NCBI RefSeq assembly: GCF_050563525.1
Contig: NZ_JBNXUN010000001.1
Coordinates: forward strand, 124,001 to 188,000
Direction: 5' to 3'
DNA length: 64,000 nt
Source of the DNA: Falsiroseomonas sp050563525
GTDB taxonomy: Bacteria; Pseudomonadota; Alphaproteobacteria; Acetobacterales; Acetobacteraceae
This document shows, one piece after another, positions 33,281 to 40,379 of the stretch; position 1 is the first letter of the stretch; each line of letters opens with the position of its first letter. Below the pieces are notes generated by a model. The model did no database searches. It saw only the letters and a list, made by a program, of their open reading frames with translations, and was not told the DNA's origin. A program made the position numbers and the translations under genes.

Positions 33281-34323
33281 GGCAGCGGGTCCGGCGGCGT
33301 GCCAAGGATGCGCCGGAACCGCGCGCTGTAGGCTGGCCAGGCTGCCGGGTTCACCAGCCGTGGCGGCACGCGTCCGGCGAACAGCGCCACCCATTGCTCG
33401 GCGGCACCCACCGCCATGTCGTGCAGCGATTCAGCGGTGATGCCGGCGGTGTGCGGCGTCAGCAGCACGTTGTCGAAGGCCATGAGCGGATGGTCGTGCG
33501 GTGGCGGCTCGTGCAGGAAGACGTCGATGCCGGCCCCCGCGATGCGACCCGCGGCCAGGGCTTCGGCCAGCGCCGCCTCGTCATGGATGCCGCCACGGGC
33601 CGTGTTGAGGAAGTAGGCGGTGGGCTTCATCAGGGCGAATTGCGCCACGCCGAACAGGCCCAGCGTCTCCGCGCTGCGCGGGCAGTGGACCGAGACGAAA
33701 TCCGATTGCCGCAGCAGGTCGGGCAGTTCGACTTTCTCAGCACCGCGTGCGGAAACCTGCGCCGCGCTGAGATACGGATCGCAGGCCAGCACCCGCATCC
33801 CGAACAGCGTGCCGCACAAATTCGCCACGCGTGTGCCGATGGCGCCAAGCCCGACCAGCCCCACGGTCTTGCCGCGGATGTCGTTGCCCTGCAGCGCGAA
33901 GCGGTCGATCACGCCCGGCCGGCGCATCGCCTTGTCCGCCAGCCCGATGCGCTTCGACAGCGCCAGGATCAGGCCAAGCGCGTGTTCCGCCACTGCTTCC
34001 GTGTTCGTGCCGGATTGGTGACAGACGAGGACGCCCGCCTTGGTGCAGGCGTCGACGTCGATGTAGTCGTAGCCCGCGCCGGTCGAACTCAGCGCCAGCA
34101 GGTTCGGGCTGCGCGCCAGCAGCGCGGCGTCGCCGAGCCATGGCTCGCGCAATTCGGTCCGCGACTGTACCTGGTAGCCATGCGCCTGCGCCATCGCCGC
34201 GTCGTTCACCGCGCGCGGATCGTCGTAGCGCAGGCGCATCACCTCGATGCCCGGTTGCGCGGCCAGCACGCGCTCCGCCGCCGGGTCCACCCAGCTTTCG
34301 AAGAAGACGAGACGTGCGGTCAC
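33277..34323 (-). CDS. D-isomer-specific 2-hydroxyacid dehydrogenase
   Basis: NAD(P)-dependent dehydrogenase interconverting 2-hydroxy and 2-oxo acids. The Rossmann motif is VGLVGLGAIGTRVANL near residue 150; catalytic Arg lies in NTARGGIHDEAAL, Glu in GIDVFLHEPPP and His in LTPHTAGIT. The start is GTG at 34323, overlapping the decarboxylase-like stop (GTGA). 348 residues. Its role in the aromatic operon is unclear: it could handle a lower-pathway hydroxy acid such as a 4-oxalomesaconate derivative, but that is inference from position only. Confidence 0.88.
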   Translation of the reverse strand: MTARLVFFESWVDPAAERVLAAQPGIEVMRLRYDDPRAVNDAAMAQAHGYQVQSRTELREPWLGDAALLARSPNLLALSSTGAGYDYIDVDACTKAGVLVCHQSGTNTEAVAEHALGLILALSKRIGLADKAMRRPGVIDRFALQGNDIRGKTVGLVGLGAIGTRVANLCGTLFGMRVLACDPYLSAAQVSARGAEKVELPDLLRQSDFVSVHCPRSAETLGLFGVAQFALMKPTAYFLNTARGGIHDEAALAEALAAGRIAGAGIDVFLHEPPPHDHPLMAFDNVLLTPHTAGITAESLHDMAVGAAEQWVALFAGRVPPRLVNPAAWPAYSARFRRILGTPPDPLP

Positions 34324-35312
34324 AGGCGAAAGCTTTCGAGCGAGGCGGGGTGAAACAAATCCTCCGGCCGCAGCAGGCGGGAGGACAGGCCCTGGGCGTG
34401 GTGGGCGCGCAGGAAAGCCTCCAGCACGTGGCGGTTCGGCGCCAGGCCGTAGGACCAGAAATCTTCGCCCATCAGCGCGCGGGCGCGCGCCAGCTGTTCC
34501 TCGACGAAGGGCAGCGTGACCTTGGTGGCGGCGGTGTTGGACAGCTTCGCCATCGCCACCGCCTTCGCCTGTTCGAAGGCCTTGGCCAGTGCGCCGACAA
34601 GGTAGGGGTGGCGCTCCGCCAGATCCCGGCGGATGCCGAGCAGGTGCATGATGGGAAACATCCTCGTCCGACTGTACCACTCGGACGCCGCGGCGATCGG
34701 GTCCGCCCACAGCCGCCCGACCTGCGGATGGCCGCGCTCGAAGCAGGACGGCGCGCGCGGGCCTATCACCGCATCCAGCGTGCCATCCGCCAGGGCGGAG
34801 GAAATGGTGGCACCTGCTGGCAGGCTTTCGAGCCGTACATCGGCGGGCAGCGACAGCGCGATCTTCTCCTCCCGCGCCGGATCCTCGTAGCCGCCGCGCA
34901 CCCAGGTGATGTCGGCAGGGCGCACGCCGAAATCCTCCTCCAGGATCGCGCGCACCCAGACATTGGCGGTGAGCTGGTATTCCGGCACGCCGATGCGGCG
35001 ACCCTTCAAATCTTCTGGCCTGACGATGCCACGATCCGTGCGGATGTAGACGGAGGTGTGGCGGAAGGCGCGCGACGGGAAAACGGGTATGCCGACATAG
35101 GGGCAGGTGCCGGCCGCGGTCTTCACCGTGAAGCTGCTCAGCGACAATTCGCAGATGTCGAAATCGGCGTAGCGGAAGGCGCGGAAGAAGATCTCCTCGG
35201 GGTCCAGGATGGAGAACACTGGGTCCACGCCATCGATCTGCACGCTGCCATCCACCAGTGGGCGGATGCGGTCGTAGTCGCCGATCGCGAGCGAAAGCGG
35301 CAGCCTTGCCAT
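34320..35312 (-). CDS. 4,5-dihydroxyphthalate decarboxylase-like protein
   Basis: 330 residues related to 4,5-dihydroxyphthalate decarboxylase (Pht5/OphC), a family with a periplasmic-binding-protein fold but no signal peptide here. Start at 35312: MARLPLSLAIGDYDRIRPL. Diagnostic stretches are FFRAFRYADFDICELSLSS, YVGIPVFPSRAFRHTSVYI, DLKGRRIGVPEYQLTANVW and WADPIAAASEWYSRT. In the known pathway the enzyme converts 4,5-dihydroxyphthalate to protocatechuate. Presence of a Rieske oxygenase, its reductase and a Gfo/Idh dehydrogenase in the same cluster supports this assignment; the aromatic substrate could differ in detail. Confidence 0.8.
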   Translation of the reverse strand: MARLPLSLAIGDYDRIRPLVDGSVQIDGVDPVFSILDPEEIFFRAFRYADFDICELSLSSFTVKTAAGTCPYVGIPVFPSRAFRHTSVYIRTDRGIVRPEDLKGRRIGVPEYQLTANVWVRAILEEDFGVRPADITWVRGGYEDPAREEKIALSLPADVRLESLPAGATISSALADGTLDAVIGPRAPSCFERGHPQVGRLWADPIAAASEWYSRTRMFPIMHLLGIRRDLAERHPYLVGALAKAFEQAKAVAMAKLSNTAATKVTLPFVEEQLARARALMGEDFWSYGLAPNRHVLEAFLRAHHAQGLSSRLLRPEDLFHPASLESFRL

Positions 35313-35316
35313 GCGC

Positions 35317-35505
35317 TCAGTCTCCCTTGGCCGTGCTGGCGGCGGCGGCCAGGATGGCGATGATATCGTTCTCGGCCGCGGCGGCGGTCTGGTAGCGCGG
35401 CTGCGTCGTGACGTAGGGCGAGGCCGCGTCATGCGGCTTGTAGATCTCGAGGTAGTACTTGCCGGAGGCCGCATCCTGCGCGGCCTCGATGCGAATCAGC
35501 GGCAT
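35317..35505 (-). CDS. 62-residue protein of unknown function in the aromatic operon
   Basis: Small frame MPLIRIEAAQDAASGKYYLE followed by a Tyr/Pro-rich middle and an Ala-rich helix (AENDIIAILAAAASTAKGD). It overlaps the Gfo/Idh gene by 10 bases and ends 5 bases before the decarboxylase-like start, so it fits the operon spacing exactly. No signal peptide or membrane span. I do not recognise a family. Its place between two catabolic genes suggests a small accessory or binding protein, which is inference. Confidence 0.6.
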   Translation of the reverse strand: MPLIRIEAAQDAASGKYYLEIYKPHDAASPYVTTQPRYQTAAAAENDIIAILAAAASTAKGD

Positions 35506-36695
35506 GTGGCGGGCACTCCCTGGTGGTGCAGCGGAATTTCGCGGCCCTGGCGCGCGGAGTCGAGGATGCCGAGGCAGATTTCCAGTGTCGCCATCCCCGA
35601 TGCCCCGCTGTGCCAGGGCGCGCGGCCGAGGGCGATGGCCTCCCACAGCTCGTCGATCACCTCCGCCCGCGCGACGGCGGGTGGTGGCAGCGTCTCGAAG
35701 CGGCGTTCGGCATCGCCGTGGATCATCACGCCATCCGGCATCGGGCGCAGGTCGGCGCCCTCGCAGGAGGCGATGAAGAGGCCAAAATGGTTGTGTGCCG
35801 ACGGTGGCGGCGCGCCTCGCGCCTCCTCCGCACCCAGTGCCGCGCCATAGGCCCGGCGGGACTTCAGCGCGGCCTCCTCGGCGGGCGAGGCGAGGCGCGC
35901 CAGTGCCGCACGGGCCTCGCCGTGGCGGTCCGGATCGCGCCGAAAACCCATCTCGCCGGTCCAGCCCATGAAGGCGTCGCTGTCGAAGTGGCCATGGCCG
36001 GAATAGGTGAGCGCGGCCGTCAGCCCCTCGCCGAAGTCGAGAAAGGCGGCGTAGGCGCCCTCCGTCCCGCGCGCCCGGTCCCACACGCTGGTGCTGGCGC
36101 GGACGGACCGCGCCGGGTGGTCGGCCAGAAGCCTCGCGATCTCCACCTGGTGCGGCGCCTGGGAAAAGACGGCGCCGCCGCCCTGCGCTGTGTCCAACTC
36201 CTCCGGCCGGCGCGGGCGGTACAGGTAGTCGGTGAAGTTCAGCGCGGTGATCATGCGCAGGGCGCCGTAGGAACCCGAACGGATCAGGTCGCGGGCGCGG
36301 AGGTAGGGCGCGTCGAAGGAATGGCTGTGGCCGACCAGCAGGTGGATGCCTGCGGCGCGCGCTGCCTCGACCATCGCCTGCGCCTCCGCCAGGTTCAGCG
36401 CCATTGGCTTTTCCACCAGCACATGTTTTCGGCGCGCGGCGGCGGCCTGGACATGGGCAAGGTGGAACTGGTGCGGTGTCGAGATGTAGACGGCATCAAT
36501 GGCCGGATCGTCGCACAGCGCCTCGACGCTGGGGTGGGTGCGGGCGCCCGCGAAATCGGCGCGGAAGCGGTCCAGCGCATCGGCGCGGGGATCGGTCGCC
36601 GCCACCAGCCTCACGCGCGGGTGCTGCACCAGGGTCGGCAGCATCAGCATGAAGGCGCGGCCGAGACCTGCGACGCCGAGGCGGATCTGCTCCAT
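35496..36695 (-). CDS. Gfo/Idh/MocA oxidoreductase, probable phthalate dihydrodiol dehydrogenase
   Basis: NAD(P)-dependent dehydrogenase of 399 residues. The Rossmann fold begins IRLGVAGLGRAFML; EKPMALNLAEAQAMVEAA carries the conserved EKP Lys near residue 95; GHSHSFDAPYLRARDLI and GGGAVFSQAPHQVEI follow. Pht4/OphB, the 4,5-dihydro-4,5-dihydroxyphthalate dehydrogenase of phthalate degraders, belongs to this superfamily. With the oxygenase and decarboxylase genes around it, that role is the most economical inference. It overlaps the reductase gene by one base and the 62-residue gene by 10 bases. Confidence 0.85.
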   Translation of the reverse strand: MEQIRLGVAGLGRAFMLMLPTLVQHPRVRLVAATDPRADALDRFRADFAGARTHPSVEALCDDPAIDAVYISTPHQFHLAHVQAAAARRKHVLVEKPMALNLAEAQAMVEAARAAGIHLLVGHSHSFDAPYLRARDLIRSGSYGALRMITALNFTDYLYRPRRPEELDTAQGGGAVFSQAPHQVEIARLLADHPARSVRASTSVWDRARGTEGAYAAFLDFGEGLTAALTYSGHGHFDSDAFMGWTGEMGFRRDPDRHGEARAALARLASPAEEAALKSRRAYGAALGAEEARGAPPPSAHNHFGLFIASCEGADLRPMPDGVMIHGDAERRFETLPPPAVARAEVIDELWEAIALGRAPWHSGASGMATLEICLGILDSARQGREIPLHHQGVPATCR

Positions 36696-37642
36696 CAGAG
36701 GTCCAGCACCAGCGTCCCGGACCTGGCGCGGGAGACGCAGACCATCAGTGCCCTGCGCCGTTCCACCGGCGTCAGCACCAGATCGCGATGGTCCACCTCG
36801 CCCGCCAGATAGCCAGTGCGGCAGGTGCCGCAGGTGCCGCTCTCGCAGGAGGATGGCGTGGTGCGGCCGTGAGCGCGGAGCGTCTCCAGGATCGTCACGC
36901 CCACCGGCACTTCCAGCACCGCGCCATCGCGGCCGAGCTGGATCCGGAAGGGCGCGTCGTCGGCGCGTGGCCGAACCAGATCCGATCCGAAATCCTCGAA
37001 ATGCACGGCCTTGTCAGGCCAATGGCCGGTCATGTCGCGCACCGCATCCATCAGCGGGCGCGGGCCGCAGCAGTAGATGTGTGCGCGCGTCGGTTCCTCA
37101 AAGACGGGCCAGAGGTCGTAGGCATTCTCCGGCACGCCCTCATCGTGGTGCAGGATGATGTCGGCGGCGCCCGATAGCTCGGCATGGAAGGCGGTGCCGG
37201 CGACGTTGCGGGTCAGGTAGAACAGCCGGAACGGCTTTCCGGCGCGCCGTGCGGCATGGACCATGGACAGGATCGGCGTGATGCCGATGCCGCCGGCGAC
37301 GAAGATGTAGGACGGCGCACGGGTGTCCATCTCGAACAGGTTGCGCGGATGCGACACCTCCAGCATCGCGCCCTGCGCCACACCATCGACCAGGCTGACG
37401 GACCCGCCGCGCCCGGCCGGGTCGCGCTTCACCGCGATGACGTAGCGGTCGCGCTCAATGCAATCGTTGCAGAGCGAGTAGTTCCGCAGCGCCCCACCCG
37501 GCACACGGACCGACAGGTGCGCGCCTGGGGTGAAGGGCGGCAGCGCCGTACCATCTGGATCGCGCAGCTCGAAAAGCTGGATGCCCTGCGCCGCGGGTTC
37601 GCACCGGGTGACGCGCAGGCGCAGCAGGTCATCGGTGGCCAT
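36695..37642 (-). CDS. PDR/VanB-type oxygenase reductase with C-terminal 2Fe-2S domain
   Basis: Electron-transfer partner of a Rieske oxygenase. It has an FMN-binding barrel (FTPGAHLSVRVPGGALRNYS, with RNYS flavin motif), an NAD domain (YIFVAGGIGITPILSMVHAA and YCCGPRPLMDAVRD) and a plant-type ferredoxin domain at the end with CESGTCGTC and a final Cys in LMVCVSRA. This domain order equals phthalate dioxygenase reductase (OphA1, Pht2) and VanB. 315 residues. It is the first gene of the minus-strand operon and is divergent from the oxygenase gene, with two symmetrical boxes in the gap. Confidence 0.93.
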   Translation of the reverse strand: MATDDLLRLRVTRCEPAAQGIQLFELRDPDGTALPPFTPGAHLSVRVPGGALRNYSLCNDCIERDRYVIAVKRDPAGRGGSVSLVDGVAQGAMLEVSHPRNLFEMDTRAPSYIFVAGGIGITPILSMVHAARRAGKPFRLFYLTRNVAGTAFHAELSGAADIILHHDEGVPENAYDLWPVFEEPTRAHIYCCGPRPLMDAVRDMTGHWPDKAVHFEDFGSDLVRPRADDAPFRIQLGRDGAVLEVPVGVTILETLRAHGRTTPSSCESGTCGTCRTGYLAGEVDHRDLVLTPVERRRALMVCVSRARSGTLVLDL

Positions 37643-37670
37643 GCCGGTTCCTTCGCTGGGGCCCAGCTTC

Positions 37671-37724
37671 TTAGGAACCTAAGCAAGCCGCCGCAAGATG
37701 GACAGGAAGTGCTTAGACCCCTAA
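37671..37724. promoter_or_regulatory. Twin TTAG-N4-CTAA operator candidates in the divergent aromatic promoter
   Basis: The 112-base gap holds TTAGGAACCTAA at 37671-37682 (perfect palindrome CTTAGG-AA-CCTAAG) and TTAGACCCCTAA at 37713-37724. The two boxes start exactly 42 bases apart, about four helical turns. One lies 29 bases before the reductase ATG and the other 31 bases before the oxygenase ATG. The symmetry suggests one dimeric repressor acting on both promoters; the MarR protein encoded at 32837-33280 is the obvious candidate. Boxes are seen, the regulator is inferred. Confidence 0.65.
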
Positions 37725-37754
37725 CTTCATGCGGCCGGTTTCGGAGGGATCACC

Positions 37755-39086
37755 ATGCTCACCGCCCAGGAGAACGAGACGCTGACCCGCGTCGAGGGCG
37801 ACGCCCCGATGGGCCGCCTGATGCGTCGCCACTGGATCCCCGCCGCCCTGTCCGAACAACTGGCCGAGCCGGACGGAAAGCCGATCCGCCTGACCCTGCT
37901 CGGCGAGAAGCTGGTCGCCTTCCGCGACAGCGAGGGTCGCCTCGGGGTGCTCGGCGAGTTCTGCCCGCACCGAAAGGCCTCGCTGGCCTTCGGCCGCAAC
38001 GAGGATTGCGGGCTGCGCTGCCTGTACCATGGCTGGAAATTCGACGTGGAAGGCAACGTCATCGACATGCCCTCCGAACCCCGCGAGAGCGGCTTCGCGG
38101 AGCGCGTGAAGCACAAGGCCTATCCGGTGCGGGAGGCCGGTGGCTTCGTCTGGACCTACATGGGCGAGCCTTCGCAGATGCCCGAATTCGAGCCGCCACC
38201 CTGGGCACCGACGCCGGACACGCGCATCGCCATCATGCGCGTGGACCTGCCCTGCAACTGGGCGCAGATCATGGAGGGGCAGATCGATTCTGCGCATTCC
38301 TCCTCGTTGCATTCCAGCGACATGAAGCCGGCGCGCGGCGAGGCGCAGGCGCTGGATACGCACTGGGTGCGGCCGTCCACGGACAAGAACCCGCGCATCC
38401 AGGTGCAGGTGACCAACTACGGCATGCGCTACGCCGCGATCCGCCGGCCGATCACCCAGGCGACGACGCATGACTATGTCCGCATCACCACCTATGTCGC
38501 GCCCTTCATCGCACTGATCCCGCCCAACGCCTCCTACAACGTCGCCTCCGTCATCGTGCCGAAGGATGATACCTCGTCGTATTTCCACTTCATCGCCTGG
38601 AGCGACAAGGGTGGTGGCATCGAGACGGAGGCGTGGCGCAGATTCTGCGTGATGCAGGTCGGCGTCGACCTTGATGACGAGTTCCGGCCGATCAAGCGCT
38701 TCGCCCACAACGACTACCTGCAGGACCGAGCGGCGATGAAGGACGGCAACTTCACCGGCATCCCCGGCATCCCGAACCAGGATATCGCGATGTGGGAGAG
38801 CATGGGCGCGATCTCCGACCGCACCAGCGAGCGTCTCGGCGCCAGCGACATCGCCGTGATCCAGTTCCGCCGCATCCTGCTGGACGCGGTGGCACGGCAC
38901 GAGGCGGGGGCGGAACCCATTGGCCTGTCGGCGCCGCACCTGCCGCTGGTGCAACTGGCATCCTACCAAGGCGTGGTGCCGAAGACCGAGGATTGGCGGA
39001 AGCTCGGTGCCTCGGCCGACGAGGTCGCCGTGCTGGACGGGCTGGAGGAGGACGAGACGGAACGCGAGATGTCGCAGGCCGTCTGA
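37755..39086 (+). CDS. Rieske non-heme iron oxygenase, phthalate 4,5-dioxygenase-like
   Basis: Terminal oxygenase of 443 residues. The Rieske 2Fe-2S ligands are C70 and H72 (FCPHRKAS) and C89 and H92 (CLYHGWKFD). The catalytic iron region is QIDSAHSSSLHSS near residue 180, where two histidines match the His pair of the 2-His-1-Asp site. A one-component alpha subunit without a small beta subunit, as in phthalate dioxygenase (Pht3/OphA2). The tail is acidic (EEDETEREMSQAV). Electrons should come from the divergent reductase. Substrate inferred from the neighbours. Confidence 0.9.
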   Translation: MLTAQENETLTRVEGDAPMGRLMRRHWIPAALSEQLAEPDGKPIRLTLLGEKLVAFRDSEGRLGVLGEFCPHRKASLAFGRNEDCGLRCLYHGWKFDVEGNVIDMPSEPRESGFAERVKHKAYPVREAGGFVWTYMGEPSQMPEFEPPPWAPTPDTRIAIMRVDLPCNWAQIMEGQIDSAHSSSLHSSDMKPARGEAQALDTHWVRPSTDKNPRIQVQVTNYGMRYAAIRRPITQATTHDYVRITTYVAPFIALIPPNASYNVASVIVPKDDTSSYFHFIAWSDKGGGIETEAWRRFCVMQVGVDLDDEFRPIKRFAHNDYLQDRAAMKDGNFTGIPGIPNQDIAMWESMGAISDRTSERLGASDIAVIQFRRILLDAVARHEAGAEPIGLSAPHLPLVQLASYQGVVPKTEDWRKLGASADEVAVLDGLEEDETEREMSQAV

Positions 39087-39090
39087 ACGC

Positions 39091-40299
39091 CTACTCCCCC
39101 GCGGCCGGCGTGATGTCGCGGGCGCCTGAGGCCCGCGCATCGAAGGACTCCGGCACCGCCTGGCCGTGGTCGGTGAAGGCCTTGCGCAGCGCCGCGACGT
39201 TCGGGCTGAAGATGGTCTTGCGGTTCTCCACCGCCCAGGCGTGCGAGGCCTGCACCGTGCCGAGCGAGTCCTGGAAGCGCGGCATCACCCAGCGTGCGAA
39301 CAACTCGTAGCTGCGCCAGGTCTGCTCGCGGTCCGCCCAATCATGCGCGCGGAACAGGAAGCCGCCGAAGCCTCCGCTTGCTTCGATCAGGTTCTGGATG
39401 CCCTTCGCCACCGTCTCCGGCGAGCCGACCAGCGTGGTGCCGGCCTTCACGCCATCGGTCAGCGGGTCCTGCGATCGGCCGGGCGGGCGGCCGAGCGCAT
39501 CCTCGAAATAGGTCACGGTTTCCGCCCGCTCGCCGATGCGGACCTGGTCCATGGCGCGCTCGTCGGTCTCCGCCACATGCACGTTCATCACCATGCGCCA
39601 GTCGCGGCGGTTCATGGTCTTGCCGTGCTTCGCGGCCTCCTCCTCGGCGATGCGCCACTGGCCGGGCAGCGCGGAGGGTCCGCCGGGCATGCCGGCGCCG
39701 AGGGAAAGAATGCCGACGCCATGCCGCCCGGCCGTCGCAGGCCCGGCGGGCGTGAGGGTGCTGGCCACCGCGATCGGGAAATGCGGATCGCTGTAGGGGC
39801 GCAGGTGCAGCCGCGCCTCATGCATCTCGAACCAGTCCGTCTTGCGGGTCACCGGGCCGTCGCAGCGCAGCAGCGCCATGATCGCCTCCAACGCATCATC
39901 CATCCGCCGCCGCTGCGTCGAAGGCTCGATGCCGAGCATGTAGGCGTCCGACACCAGCGCACCCGGCCCGCAGCCGAGCATCACCCGGCCGCGCGTCATG
40001 TGGTCCAGCTGCACGAAGCGCTGCGCCACCAGGAATGGGTGGTGGTAGGGCAGGCTGGTGACGCCGGAGCCGAGGCGGATGTGCTTCGTTCGCTCCGCCG
40101 CCGCAGCGATGATCAGTTCGGGCGAGGCGATGGTCTCCCACCCCGCGGAGTGGTGCTCGCCGATCCAGGCCTCGTCGTAGCCGAGGCGGTCGAGCAGCTC
40201 GATCATCTCGATGTCGCGGGAGATCGCCAAGGTCGGATTGTCGCCGAGCCGATGGAACGGCGCCAGGAAGATGCCGAACTGCAATCCGCGCCGCGCCAT
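39091..40299 (-). CDS. LLM-class flavin-dependent oxidoreductase
   Basis: Bacterial luciferase-fold monooxygenase of 402 residues. The start at 40299 gives MARRGLQFGIFLAPFHRLGDNP. Family features are DRLGYDEAWIGEHHSAGWE (near residue 40), TKHIRLGSGVTSLPYHHPF and HMTRGRVMLGCGPGA. It needs reduced FMN from a separate reductase. The gene converges on the oxygenase gene with 4 bases between stops, so it may belong to the same substrate regime. It is divergent from the methyltransferase-HNH gene. Actual substrate unknown. Confidence 0.9.
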   Translation of the reverse strand: MARRGLQFGIFLAPFHRLGDNPTLAISRDIEMIELLDRLGYDEAWIGEHHSAGWETIASPELIIAAAAERTKHIRLGSGVTSLPYHHPFLVAQRFVQLDHMTRGRVMLGCGPGALVSDAYMLGIEPSTQRRRMDDALEAIMALLRCDGPVTRKTDWFEMHEARLHLRPYSDPHFPIAVASTLTPAGPATAGRHGVGILSLGAGMPGGPSALPGQWRIAEEEAAKHGKTMNRRDWRMVMNVHVAETDERAMDQVRIGERAETVTYFEDALGRPPGRSQDPLTDGVKAGTTLVGSPETVAKGIQNLIEASGGFGGFLFRAHDWADREQTWRSYELFARWVMPRFQDSLGTVQASHAWAVENRKTIFSPNVAALRKAFTDHGQAVPESFDARASGARDITPAAGE

Positions 40300-40379
40300 G
40301 GATCGTACTCCTCTGCCCTGCCAGAAACCTTCGGACAGATTTGCGTGCATGCCAAGCTCGCAGGGGATATCGGTCGCGG

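Noticed and set aside
33281..33394. Longer MarR start at 33394
   Set aside because: The additional residues lie inside the dehydrogenase gene and do not resemble MarR proteins; the TTG at 33280 fits operon spacing.
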